NCBI GenBank assembly: GCA_023384095.1
Contig: JAHDXT010000001.1
Location: forward strand, 62,001-126,000
Reading direction: 5' to 3'
Length of the DNA: 64,000 bases
DNA from: Hyphomicrobiaceae bacterium
Lineage (GTDB): Bacteria > Pseudomonadota > Alphaproteobacteria > Rhizobiales > Hyphomicrobiaceae
Position numbers and translations under genes: made by a program. The notes under the pieces were generated by a model. That model was not told the origin of the DNA. It did no database searches and saw nothing but the letters and a program-made list of their open reading frames with translations. Of this stretch, positions 54,440 through 62,856 are shown piece by piece. Within the stretch, counting starts at the first letter, position 1, and the number at the start of each line of letters is the position of its first letter.

Positions 54440-54915
54440 CGGCCGCTCTCCGGGGTGCGAAGCCCGATGAGCTGGGCCGCGTTCCAGGTCATCACCACGT
54501 CTCCGTTCTGATTGAGCATTTCGAACAGGATCTGGCACAGGCCCACCTCCGGGCGCGACCGAAGCACGCGCTTCGCGGTGCAGGTGTACCGGCCCGTCAG
54601 CTCGTCGCCAGGAAACACCGGCTTCAGCCACTTCACCTCGTCGAGTCCCGGTGAGCCGAGTCCGGCGGCCGAGCTCAGCACGCCGTCCACGATCATGCGC
54701 ATGAAGATCGCGCAGGAATGCCAGCCCGAGGCGCACAGGCGGCCGATCAGCGAGCTCCTGGCGGCCTCCTCGTCGAGATGGAAAGGCTGCGGATCGAAGG
54801 CGCTCGCAAATTCGATGATCTCCTCCTTGCTCACCGGCCGCCGTCCGAACGCGACCGTCTCGCCGACGACCACCTCCTCCCAGAAAAGCGACTTCGACGA
54901 GGATTGCCGTTGCAT
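54436..54915 (-). CDS. MaoC-family enoyl-CoA hydratase-like protein, first of a tandem pair
   Basis: The 159-residue product starts MQRQSSSKSLFWEEVVVGETVAFGRRPVSKEEIIEFASAFDPQPFHLDEEAA and has the same FDPQPFH hydratase motif and KWLKPVFPGDELTG. With its neighbour it could form a heterodimer, as split MaoC pairs do. The long track ORF adds 73 residues upstream without content. It is divergent from the lysozyme-like gene over 219 bases. Confidence 0.87.
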   Translation of the reverse strand: MQRQSSSKSLFWEEVVVGETVAFGRRPVSKEEIIEFASAFDPQPFHLDEEAARSSLIGRLCASGWHSCAIFMRMIVDGVLSSAAGLGSPGLDEVKWLKPVFPGDELTGRYTCTAKRVLRSRPEVGLCQILFEMLNQNGDVVMTWNAAQLIGLRTPESGR

Positions 54916-55134
54916 CGCGTGTACCCCTTTGGCGCGCCGCTGGCGCGGACTGTCAGCCCCGCCTGATAGCGTCCCCTGGTCCCCGATGGAAGATGCCGCG
55001 CGCCAATTCGTCCGAACCAGCCGGCCTATGCAGCGGAAACGCGAACAATTTTTGGGCAAACTCGCGCCATAAACTCGCCAATGTCCAGTGTTCGATGAGC
55101 AACGTGATGCAGAAGGACAGAAAAGGGGCTTCAC

Positions 55135-56070
55135 GTGTTCAGTTACAGAACAGGATTAAGTCAGTCGTCCGCCATTCGTCTCTTGGGCGCTTGCAGCGCA
55201 GTGTCCGTCATCTTCTTTTCTATGACAGCGATCACGCCAGCAGGCGCGTTTCCAAAACTCAGTGATCCAACATCCGTTCCGGCCGAGCAGCCGGAGTCGC
55301 CGGCACAGCCCGACGCCCAGCCGGAACCCGATCAGTCGAACGCCGCGATCGACAAGTTCCTCGACAAGCTGATGATGGCCGAGTCGGGCGGCAGGCTGAC
55401 TGCCAAAAACCCGCGCTCGTCGGCGCTGGGTCCCTACCAGTTCATCAATTCGACCTTCATCGAGGTCGTCGACCGGCATTTCCCCGACGAGGTCGAGGGC
55501 CTCAGCCGGTCTCAGATCCTGGCGCTGCGGACCGACATGGACTTCTCGCGCCGTGCGGCGACGGCCTTCAACACCGACAACGCCGACTACCTCCGCGAGC
55601 GCGGGCTGCCGGCCACTTTCGCCAACCTCAGGCTGAGCTATCTCCTGGGCGCACCCGGCGCAGCCCAGATGCTGCGTGCGGGTGCCAACACACCTCTGAC
55701 CAAGGTGTTGCCAGCTCCCGTGATCAGGGCCAACCCGTTCATGCGGCGGCTCACCGTCGCAGGTCTCGTCAGCAGGGCCGAGCGCGAGGTCGGCATCGGC
55801 ACCTGGACGATCTCGAGCCAGGTGGCGCAGTCCGCGACCGACTTCTCGACATCGGAGACCCAGGAGCAGGAGACGGCGACCCCGACCCCCTCCTCCGAGA
55901 CCAAGGAGACCAGCAAGGCGCCTTCCTCCGCGAGCAAGAAGGCGAAGGCGACCCGCAAGGCCGGCAAGCCATCCAAGCCGCGCCAGGCCGCAACCAGCCG
56001 CAAGCCGAATGGCTCGGCGAAGCAGGGCCGCCGCGAGGCAGACGGCAAGCGCGGCCGCCGCTCGCTCTGA
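55135..56070 (+). CDS. Secreted lysozyme / transglycosylase-like protein with basic tail
   Basis: From a GTG start (AAAAGGGG upstream) the 311-residue protein has a signal-type hydrophobic N-terminus (SAIRLLGACSAVSVIFFSMTAITPAGA) and a Pro/Glu spacer. The core, KFLDKLMMAESGGRLTAKNPRSSALGPYQFINSTFIEVVDRHF, holds a candidate catalytic Glu (AESGG) and GPYQF of SLT-type lysozyme folds. The last 70 residues are Ser/Thr, then Lys/Arg-rich (KKAKATRKAGKPSKPRQ), likely to bind the envelope. It may cut peptidoglycan or serve assembly of envelope machines. Confidence 0.78.
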   Translation: MFSYRTGLSQSSAIRLLGACSAVSVIFFSMTAITPAGAFPKLSDPTSVPAEQPESPAQPDAQPEPDQSNAAIDKFLDKLMMAESGGRLTAKNPRSSALGPYQFINSTFIEVVDRHFPDEVEGLSRSQILALRTDMDFSRRAATAFNTDNADYLRERGLPATFANLRLSYLLGAPGAAQMLRAGANTPLTKVLPAPVIRANPFMRRLTVAGLVSRAEREVGIGTWTISSQVAQSATDFSTSETQEQETATPTPSSETKETSKAPSSASKKAKATRKAGKPSKPRQAATSRKPNGSAKQGRREADGKRGRRSL

Positions 56071-56152
56071 CTTCGAGAGGCTCCCCTCCAGGAGAACCCT
56101 GCAATCGTCGCCGTTTCCGCCCTCCCCGTGCGGGGGAGGGTGGTTGCGCGAC

Positions 56153-57250
56153 TCAGGTAGCGAAGCGGAAATGCAGTACGTCGCCATCCTTGACGACGTA
56201 CTCCTTGCCTTCCAGCCGCATCCGCCCGGCCTCCCGTGCGCCGGCCTCGCCGCCGAACCCGATGTAATCCTCCCAGGCGATGGTCTCGGCGCGAATGAAG
56301 CCCCTCTCGAAGTCCGTATGGATGACGCCTGCGGCCTTCGGCGCCCTGGTGCCGGCCGGCACGGTCCAGGCGCGCGCCTCCTTCGGCCCGACCGTGAAGA
56401 ACGTGATCAGGCGCAGCAGCTGGTAGCCCTCGCCGATCAGCTTGTCGAGCCCCGGCTCGGGGAGTCCCAGCTCTTCGAGATAGGCCGCCCGCTCGGCCGG
56501 GGGCAGCGCCGCCAGCTCCGCCTCGATCTTGGCCGATATGACCACGCACCCCGCCCCTTCGGCCCGCGCGCGCTCCTCGACGCTGCGCGAATAGGCGTTG
56601 CCGGTCGCGGCGGAGGCCTCGTCGACATTGCAGACGTAGAGCACGGGCTTGGCCGTCAGAAACTGGAGCTGCCGGTAGAGCGGCTCCTCCTCGGGGGCGA
56701 GCCTGGCCAGCCGCGCCGGCCTGCCCTCGCGCAGCAGCACGAGCGCCTTGTCGATGATCGAGACCTGGATGCGGGCCTCCTTGTCGCCGGACCTCGCCTT
56801 CTTCTCCAGCGGCAGACGGCGCCTCTCCAGGCTGTCGAGATCGGCCAGCATCAGCTCGGTCTCGACCACCTCGGCGTCGGCCAGGGGATCGATGCGGCCC
56901 TCGACATGGGTGACGTCGGCGTCCTCGAAGCATCGCAGCACGTAGGCGACGGCGTCGACCTCGCGGATGTGAGCCAGGAACTGGTTGCCGAGCCCCTCGC
57001 CTGCCGAGGCGCCGCGGACGAGACCGGCGATGTCGACGAACGTCAGCCGGGTCGGCAGCTTCTGGGCGCTCTTACCGGTCTCCGCCAGACTGTCGAGCCG
57101 CGGGTCGGGCACCCCGACCTCGCCGACGTTCGGCTCTATGGTGCAGAACGGGTAGTTGGCAGCCTCCGCCGCAGCGGTCTGCGTCAGCGCGTTGAAGAGA
57201 GTGGACTTGCCGACGTTCGGCAGGCCCACGATACCGCATTTGAAGCCCAT
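56153..57250 (-). CDS. ychF: Redox-regulated ATPase YchF (OLA1)
   Basis: YchF is an Obg-type P-loop protein that prefers ATP and binds ribosomes; it is linked to stress response. The 365-residue product has MGFKCGIVGLPNVGKSTLFNALTQ (G1), NYPFCTIEPNVG, FVDIAGLVRGASAGEGLGN and the YchF-specific VCNVDEAS in place of NKxD; the TGS-type C-domain ends EGKEYVVKDGDVLHFRF. Length is standard. It converges with the lysozyme-like gene. Confidence 0.97.
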   Translation of the reverse strand: MGFKCGIVGLPNVGKSTLFNALTQTAAAEAANYPFCTIEPNVGEVGVPDPRLDSLAETGKSAQKLPTRLTFVDIAGLVRGASAGEGLGNQFLAHIREVDAVAYVLRCFEDADVTHVEGRIDPLADAEVVETELMLADLDSLERRRLPLEKKARSGDKEARIQVSIIDKALVLLREGRPARLARLAPEEEPLYRQLQFLTAKPVLYVCNVDEASAATGNAYSRSVEERARAEGAGCVVISAKIEAELAALPPAERAAYLEELGLPEPGLDKLIGEGYQLLRLITFFTVGPKEARAWTVPAGTRAPKAAGVIHTDFERGFIRAETIAWEDYIGFGGEAGAREAGRMRLEGKEYVVKDGDVLHFRFAT

Positions 57251-57490
57251 GTAATTCCGATCCTGTCAGGGAGAGCCAGGCCGGGCGGAACCCCGCATGG
57301 CACGCTGCGCATCTAAGCCGGACCGGCCCCGTTGAAAAGGCCCCCAGTGCCGCAGATCAGCGCCGCTCCACCGCCCTGTGCTGATTTTCGCGGTGCGCGC
57401 GGGGCGAGCAGGGCCTAGAAAGAATGAAAACATGCGGGCGCCTTGTTCCGGGTGCGTGCGGCAAAAGCAATCGAGATGGAGGAAGCGCCA

Positions 57491-58510
57491 ATGGCTGCGA
57501 AGGCGCGCCGATTGCTCGCTGTGGCCACGGCCCTGGCCATAGCGGTGGCGGGATCGGGAATGCCGGCAGTTGCCGCGCCCGTCGAGATGCGCGTCTCGCA
57601 TCAGTGGCAGCAGGGCACCGACGCCCGCGACCGCGCGCTGCGGGTGTTCGTGGACGCGGTGAGCAGGCGCGTAGCCGACGTCAAGTTCCGCATCCACCCG
57701 AGCCTGTCGCTCAACATCAAGGCGGTGGCGCAGTACGACGCGCTGCAGTCCGGCACGCTTGAGATGTCGATCTATCCGCTGGTCTATGCCGCGGGCAAGG
57801 TCCCCGAGTTCTCGATCACCATTCTTCCCGGCGCGGTCAGCAGCCTGGATGAGGCGGTCAGGCTCAGGAACTCCGCCTTCCACAAGAAGCTGCAGGAGAT
57901 CGCGCATCGCAACGGCGTGCACATTCTGACGTGGTGGTGGACCCCGGGCGGCTTCGTCTCCAGGAGCAAGCCGATCGGCCACCCGGACTCGGTCAAGGGA
58001 CTGGCGATGCGCGCCGCCGATCCCGTCTACGAGTCGATGCTGAAGTCGGCTGGCGCCTCGATCAGGAGCATGCCTTCCTCGGAGCTCTACCCGGCCCTGC
58101 ATTCCGGAGCTCTCGACGCGCTACTGACATCGACGGAATCGCTGGTGTCCATGCGGCTCTATGATCAGGTGAAGGAGGCGACGATCGGCGGTGACTATAC
58201 GATGTTCATGCTGCTGCAGCCGCTGCTGGTCTCGACGAAGAGCTGGGAGGCGCTGACGCCGGAGCAGAAGGCGGCTTTCGAGGAGGCGGCCCGCGTCAGC
58301 GAGAGCTTCTTCGAGGGAACGCAACGGCAGTCGGTCGACAAGGCCGTCGAGGCCTACACGAAAGCCGGCGTCAACGTTCGGCCCTTGACGAAAGCCGACT
58401 ACGAGGCATGGATCGCGCTGGCCAGGAAGACGGCCTGGCCCGAGTACGAATCGAAGAGCGCCGACGCCAGGGATCTGCTCAAGCTGCTGCTCGCCGGCCT
58501 CGGCAAGTAG
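57491..58510 (+). CDS. TRAP transporter substrate-binding protein, DctP family
   Basis: The 339-residue protein has a signal peptide (MAAKARRLLAVATALAIAVAGSGMPAVAA) and the DctP pattern: VEMRVSHQWQQGTDARDRALRVFVDAVSRR, FRIHPSLSL, LEMSIYPLVYAAGKVPEFSI, and VKGLAMRAADPVYESMLKSAGASIRSMPSSELYPALHSGALDA with the conserved Arg for the ligand carboxylate. GGAGGAAG precedes the ATG. The DctQ and DctM membrane genes are absent nearby; the binding protein must use a partner encoded elsewhere or have another role. Confidence 0.88.
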   Translation: MAAKARRLLAVATALAIAVAGSGMPAVAAPVEMRVSHQWQQGTDARDRALRVFVDAVSRRVADVKFRIHPSLSLNIKAVAQYDALQSGTLEMSIYPLVYAAGKVPEFSITILPGAVSSLDEAVRLRNSAFHKKLQEIAHRNGVHILTWWWTPGGFVSRSKPIGHPDSVKGLAMRAADPVYESMLKSAGASIRSMPSSELYPALHSGALDALLTSTESLVSMRLYDQVKEATIGGDYTMFMLLQPLLVSTKSWEALTPEQKAAFEEAARVSESFFEGTQRQSVDKAVEAYTKAGVNVRPLTKADYEAWIALARKTAWPEYESKSADARDLLKLLLAGLGK

Positions 58511-58545
58511 GCTGCAGGCGCACGACTGTCGGACGGGATGGGGAC

Positions 58546-59160
58546 ATGGACCTTACATCGCTCGTGATTTTCGGCGGCGCCCTGCTGGTTGCCGCCGCCT
58601 CGCCCGGGCCTGGGATCGCGGCGATCGTCGCCCGTGTTCTCGGCCGCGGCACCGAAGGGGCTTTCGCGTTCACCGCCGGTGTTGCGCTCGGCGACGTGGT
58701 CTGGCTGACCCTGGCCGTGCTCGGGCTTTCGGCCATCGCGCAGAGCTTCGAGGGCGTGTTCCTGGCCATCAAATATGCCGGCGCCGCCTACCTCCTCTAT
58801 CTCGCCTGGAGGCTGTGGACGGCTCCGGCCGACGTCCAGGACCTGCGGGCGGACCCGACGGACGCGCACGCGCTGCGTCTGTTCCTCGGCGGCCTGGCGG
58901 TGACGATGGGCAACCCGAAGGTGATGGTCTTCTACCTGGCACTGCTGCCGAGCCTCATCGAGGTGGCGCGCGTGAGCTGGATCGGCTGGCTCGAGCTGTC
59001 GGCCGTGACGCTCGCCGTCCTGACGCTCGTCTTCGGCGGCTATATCCTCCTCGCGGTCCGGACGCGGGCGCTGTTCACCAGCCCGCGCGCCATGCGGCTC
59101 GTCAACCGCGGCTCCGGGGCGGTCATGGCCTCGGCCGCGGTCGCCATCGCCAGCAGGTGA
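58546..59160 (+). CDS. LysE/RhtB-family amino-acid exporter
   Basis: The 204-residue membrane protein has LysE-family marks: ASPGPGIAAIVARVLGRGTEGAFAFTAGVALGDVVWLTLAVLGLS, IKYAGAAYLLYLAWRLW, and FLGGLAVTMGNPKVMVFYLALLP. Six membrane helices fit. These exporters remove excess amino acids such as Lys, Arg, Thr or homoserine; the substrate is unknown. It follows the TRAP binding-protein gene by 35 bases on the same strand and might be co-transcribed with it. Confidence 0.9.
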   Translation: MDLTSLVIFGGALLVAAASPGPGIAAIVARVLGRGTEGAFAFTAGVALGDVVWLTLAVLGLSAIAQSFEGVFLAIKYAGAAYLLYLAWRLWTAPADVQDLRADPTDAHALRLFLGGLAVTMGNPKVMVFYLALLPSLIEVARVSWIGWLELSAVTLAVLTLVFGGYILLAVRTRALFTSPRAMRLVNRGSGAVMASAAVAIASR

Positions 59161-59270
59161 GGAGCCGCCGCAGCCGGTCAGAGCGCATTTTTCGATCGAA
59201 TGGCATCAGTGAAGGCACCCGACCAGTGCCTTCTGACCGCTGTGTCCCGGACTCTCCGCTGACGCGCTGC

Positions 59271-59520
59271 GGCCGGGACGACACCGGAGACAGCTTGGCA
59301 GTGTCGTCATCCCGGCCCCAGCAGGGAGGGGGTCAGACCCTGCGGGTCTGAAACGAAACTGAGCCGAAGGGGCCAGCCCCCCGATCAGCGTCGACGCCAG
59401 TGTTCCGCCTGGTCCCTTTGCCCTTCCTTCCGTCATGGCCGCGAAGGCGGCCATCCACGCAACTCTCCACACCTGATCTGCGGCGTGTCGTGGATTCCCG
59501 CCTCCGCGGGAATGACGGTG
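59271..59520. repeat. Cluster of palindromic repeats, including family C copy 2
   Basis: GGCCGGGACGACAC (59271 on) faces GTGTCGTCATCCCGGCC to form a long hairpin; CAGACCCTGCGGGTCTG at about 59334 is another palindrome. The part at 59431-59520 matches 36839-36933. Together they fill most of the 451-base gap after the LysE gene; the rest shows nothing I can name. Confidence 0.65.
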
Positions 59521-59611
59521 TGGGTAGGCAGTGGCAATCGTTTCGTCATCGAGGGCCGGCAAAGCCGGTGAGCGGCTGACCCCGGCTCGGGCGCTTGTGC
59601 GCGGAAAGACT

Positions 59612-59776
59612 CTAGCCAGCCTTCGCGGCGTCGCCGCGCGCCTTGCCGGCCTCCTTCTTCAGGCGTTTGCGGACCGCGGCGGTGTTGCCCTGATTCCGCG
59701 TCAGCTTCGGGCGCGGGATCGCCCGTCTGGCCTTCTTCTTCTGGGTCTCGACGCTCCTCAGCGACCGTTTGGACAT
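59612..59776 (-). CDS. Small very basic protein, 54 residues, unknown function
   Basis: This frame is not in the ORF track. Read on the minus strand it runs from ATG (MSKRSLRSVETQKKKARRAI) through PRPKLTRNQGNTAAVRKRLKKEAGKARGDAAKAG to a TAG stop. About a third of residues are Lys or Arg, as in small ribosomal, nucleoid or RNA-binding proteins. CCGGAG lies about 10 bases upstream. I do not recognise a family. The competing ORFs over this region lack such features. Confidence 0.5.
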   Translation of the reverse strand: MSKRSLRSVETQKKKARRAIPRPKLTRNQGNTAAVRKRLKKEAGKARGDAAKAG

Positions 59777-60111
59777 CGTTGGCTCCGGCAATGCTCTCGT
59801 GGATGGGATGCGCCCCGGTTACGGGCGGGTTGCGCCGATGTAGGCGAACGGCGCGCATCAAGCAAGCGCCACCCGTGTCGAGCGCCCCAGTGCGGGCGCT
59901 ATCCGGTACACGGGGGGATGGCGTGACACCGGCACGTGGTGCTCTTCCCCGCCGCAGCAGCCGCGTCGGGCGCGTCTGCGAAGCGCCGGGACCGGGGAAG
60001 CGGGGTCAGACCCGCAGGGTCTCTTATCCCGGCTCTCCGTACTATGCGCTTCGGCCGGGACCCTGGAGCAGGGAGCAGCGATCTTCCAATCGGACCTGAT
60101 CGAAAAAAGCT
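59777..60111. other. 335-base intergenic region without a supported gene
   Basis: It holds a short palindromic repeat near 60003 (GGGTCAGACCCGCAGGGTCT, related to 59331-59351) and a GAAAAAAGC run near 60100 that could serve as the U tract downstream of the dehalogenase gene on the minus strand. Nothing else recognised. Confidence 0.4.
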
Positions 60112-60831
60112 TCAGGGGCACCCCAGAGCGTCGGCAAGGCCGAGGAAGCTGCCGGTCACGACGTCCCAGTCACGCTCGGCTCTGAAATCTTTCGTCTGAC
60201 GTGGACCATACTCTGTCGGACGCGCGACGAACGCGGTGGCGAAGCCCTGCGCCGCTGCGGCCGCCAGGTCGTCGTTGTGGGCGGCGACCAGCATCACCTG
60301 CTCCGGCCCGAGCCCCAGCATCACGGCCGTGCGCAGATAGGCTTCGGGCAGCGGCTTGTAGGCGCGCGCCGTCTCGGCGCCGAGGATCACGTCCCAGGGC
60401 AGGCCGGCGTTCTTCGCCATCCACGCCAGCAGCCCCACGTTGCCGTTCGACAGCGTGCCGATGAGATAGCGCGACTTGAGCCGCAGCAACCCGGGCACGC
60501 TGTCCGGCCACGGGGAGAGCCGGTGCCAGACCTTGTTGAGGTGGTCCTTCTCGGTCTCCGGAAGCCCCGTAACGCGGTATTTCGTGAGCAGCGTCTCCAG
60601 GCTCTCCCGGTGCAGCACGTCGAGAATGGTCCAGGGGCGGCGCCCGGAGCGCACCTCCTCCATCGCGGGCTGATAGAGCCCGCGCCAGTCGTCCGTGAAG
60701 GCGGTCCAGTCGGTCGCGACGCCCTTCGCCGCGCCCCAGGCCTCGAGCTCGCGCACGATGCTCGAGCGCCAGTCGACGACGGTGCCGAAGACGTCGAACA
60801 CCAGCGCCATCACCTGCGGGACGCCGCCCAT
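60112..60831 (-). CDS. Haloacid dehalogenase, type II (HAD superfamily)
   Basis: The 239-residue protein has VMALVFDVFGTVVDWRSSI with the nucleophilic Asp in a DVFGT motif typical of L-2-haloacid dehalogenases, TLSNGNVGLLAWMAKNAGLPWDVILGAE, ARAYKPLPEAYL with the conserved Lys, and MLVAAHNDDLAAAAAQGFATAFV. It may hydrolyse 2-haloacids with inversion or act on another small substrate. It lies 1 base after the aroC stop and is probably co-transcribed. MALVF (21 bases in) is a possible alternative start. Confidence 0.88.
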   Translation of the reverse strand: MGGVPQVMALVFDVFGTVVDWRSSIVRELEAWGAAKGVATDWTAFTDDWRGLYQPAMEEVRSGRRPWTILDVLHRESLETLLTKYRVTGLPETEKDHLNKVWHRLSPWPDSVPGLLRLKSRYLIGTLSNGNVGLLAWMAKNAGLPWDVILGAETARAYKPLPEAYLRTAVMLGLGPEQVMLVAAHNDDLAAAAAQGFATAFVARPTEYGPRQTKDFRAERDWDVVTGSFLGLADALGCP

Positions 60832-60832
60832 G

Positions 60833-61930
60833 TCAGAGCCCCCACTTCCCCGTCTGCGCGCGATGGCGCAAGGCGTGATCCGCGAGCACGATGGCGACCA
60901 TCGCTTCCCCGACCGGCACCGCGCGGATGCCGACGCAGGGGTCGTGCCGGCCCTTGGTGACGATTTCCGTCTCGTTGCCGAAGCGGTCGATCGTCTTGCG
61001 TGGACTGAGGATGGACGAGGTCGGTTTCACCGCGAAGCGGCAGACGATGGGCTGGCCCGTCGAGATGCCGCCCAGGATGCCGCCGGCGCTGTTGGTCAGG
61101 AAAACCGGCCGGCCATCCGCGCCGACGCGCATCTCGTCGGAGCTCTCCTCGCCCGAGAGCCCTGCCGCCGCCATGCCGGCGCCGATCTCGACGCCCTTGA
61201 CGGCATTGATGCTCATCAGCGCCGAGGCGAGATCCTGGTCGAGCTTGCCGTAGACAGGGGCGCCAAGTCCAGGCGGCACGCCCTCGGCCACCACCTCGAC
61301 GGCCGCGCCGGCGGACGAGCCGGCCTTGCGGATCTGATCGAGATGCGCCGCCCAGGTCTGCACCGTGCCGTGATCGGGACAGAAGAACGGGTTGCTGTCC
61401 ACCTCGTCCCAGCTCCAGCGCGAGCGGTCGATCTCGTGCGGCCCGATGCGGACGAGGGCGCCGCGGACGACGACGCCGGAGAGGATCTTGCGCGCAATGG
61501 CGCCGGCCGCGACCCGCATGGCCGTCTCGCGCGCCGAGGAGCGCCCGCCGCCGCGGTAGTCGCGGATGCCGTACTTCTCATAATAGGTGTAGTCGGCGTG
61601 GCCGGGACGGAACTTGTCCTTGATGTCCCCATAGTCCTTCGAGCGCTGATCGACGTTGCGGACGAGGAGCGAGATGGGGGCGCCCGTGGTCACCTGCCGG
61701 CCGTCCTCGTCGGCGAAAACGCCTGAAAGGATCTCGACCTGGTCGGGCTCGCGGCGCTGCGTGGTGTAGCGGGACTGGCCCGGGCGGCGGCGGTCGAGGT
61801 AGCCCTGGATGTCGTCCTCCGCGAGCGGGATGCCCGGCGGGCAGCCGTCCACGACGCAGCCGATCGCCGGTCCGTGGCTCTCGCCCCAGGTCGTGACACG
61901 GAAGAGATGGCCGAACGTATTGTGCGACAT
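60833..61930 (-). CDS. aroC: Chorismate synthase AroC
   Basis: AroC makes chorismate from EPSP, the last common step of aromatic amino-acid synthesis, using reduced FMN. The 365-residue protein starts [34 protein letters not shown] and has [42 protein letters not shown] and [42 protein letters not shown]. Start is chosen at this Met; the track's 33 upstream residues lack content. Confidence 0.97.
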   Translation of the reverse strand: MSHNTFGHLFRVTTWGESHGPAIGCVVDGCPPGIPLAEDDIQGYLDRRRPGQSRYTTQRREPDQVEILSGVFADEDGRQVTTGAPISLLVRNVDQRSKDYGDIKDKFRPGHADYTYYEKYGIRDYRGGGRSSARETAMRVAAGAIARKILSGVVVRGALVRIGPHEIDRSRWSWDEVDSNPFFCPDHGTVQTWAAHLDQIRKAGSSAGAAVEVVAEGVPPGLGAPVYGKLDQDLASALMSINAVKGVEIGAGMAAAGLSGEESSDEMRVGADGRPVFLTNSAGGILGGISTGQPIVCRFAVKPTSSILSPRKTIDRFGNETEIVTKGRHDPCVGIRAVPVGEAMVAIVLADHALRHRAQTGKWGL

Positions 61931-62071
61931 CGTATTCTGCACCAGCCGGGGCAGTCGGTGAGCGGGCTGACCAAGGCTTAGCCGACGCGGGCCGGAGCGG
62001 CAACGCCGATCGGCAAGCACGAGGACCACACGCGCGCCTCGCTATTCGCTATTCGCCATGCGCCGCTCGCT

Positions 62072-62737
62072 CTATTTCCCCTTCGCTCCGAGGCGCGCCA
62101 GCCCCACCTCGGCCTCCTCCCTGTCGGGATCGAGCTCGAGCGCCCGGCGGAAGTCCCCGATGGCCCTGTCGCGGTCGCCGATGGCCTCGCGGGATTCGCC
62201 GCGGATCGTCAGCACGGCGGCGTCGTCCGGGTCCTCGGCCAGCGCAGCGTCGAAGTCGGGGATGGCCTTGACGTGGTCGCCCAGGGCGGCATGGGAGAGG
62301 CCGCGATAAACGAGAGCCTCGGTGTCCTTCGGGTCGAGCCTGATCGCCTCCGAGAAGTCGGCGATGGCGAGGTCCGTCTTGCCCTCCCGGTCGTAAGCGA
62401 GGCCGCGGCGGTGATAGAGCGCGCGATACTCGGGGTTCAGCTTCAGGCCTTGGGTATAGTCCTCGATGGCGTCGGCGGGCCTGCCCAGCTCCTCGTGCGC
62501 ATTGCCTCGGTTCAGGTAGGCTTCGGCGCGGATCTCGCCGAGCCGCGACGTGTCGCCGATCACGTTCGTGCAGCTCTTGAGCCGCAGCTCGACCATCGTC
62601 TCCGCGCGCCGGCACTGCTCGAAGTCGTCCGCCCTGGCTATGCCGACCTGGGCGAGTGCCGGCCCGCAGCAGGCCATCCCGACGGCGGCGCCGGCCAGCA
62701 TGCCGATGCGGTATGCGGATTGCGCAGTAGACTGCAT
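62072..62737 (-). CDS. Secreted TPR-repeat protein
   Basis: The 221-residue protein has a signal peptide (SAYRIGMLAGAAVGMACCGPALA) and a cysteine pair around QCRRAE and KSCTNVIG. It then has four TPR units with the usual spacing: AEAYLNRGNAHEELGRPADAIEDYTQGLKLNP, RALYHRRGLAYDREGKTDLAIADFSEAIRLDP, ALVYRGLSHAALGDHVKAIPDFDAALAEDP and VLTIRGESREAIGDRDRAIGDFRRALELDP. It probably scaffolds a periplasmic complex. The track ORF to 63952 is run-through from the FAD-oxidoreductase gene frame. Confidence 0.8.
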   Translation of the reverse strand: MQSTAQSAYRIGMLAGAAVGMACCGPALAQVGIARADDFEQCRRAETMVELRLKSCTNVIGDTSRLGEIRAEAYLNRGNAHEELGRPADAIEDYTQGLKLNPEYRALYHRRGLAYDREGKTDLAIADFSEAIRLDPKDTEALVYRGLSHAALGDHVKAIPDFDAALAEDPDDAAVLTIRGESREAIGDRDRAIGDFRRALELDPDREEAEVGLARLGAKGK

Positions 62738-62856
62738 CTCGACGTCACCTCTTCGCGGCGCCCCCTCGATCGACAAGAAGAAGCCGCTACTGCGCCTCCT
62801 GGTTCCGCTTTGGCGCGATACCGGCTCCTTTGCTAAGCCCAGTCGAATGGGACCGT

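Noticed and set aside
59433-59861. 142-aa minus-strand ORF over the small basic gene
   Set aside because: It spans a palindromic repeat and reads as low-complexity; the 54-residue frame in another register has a ribosome site and better composition.
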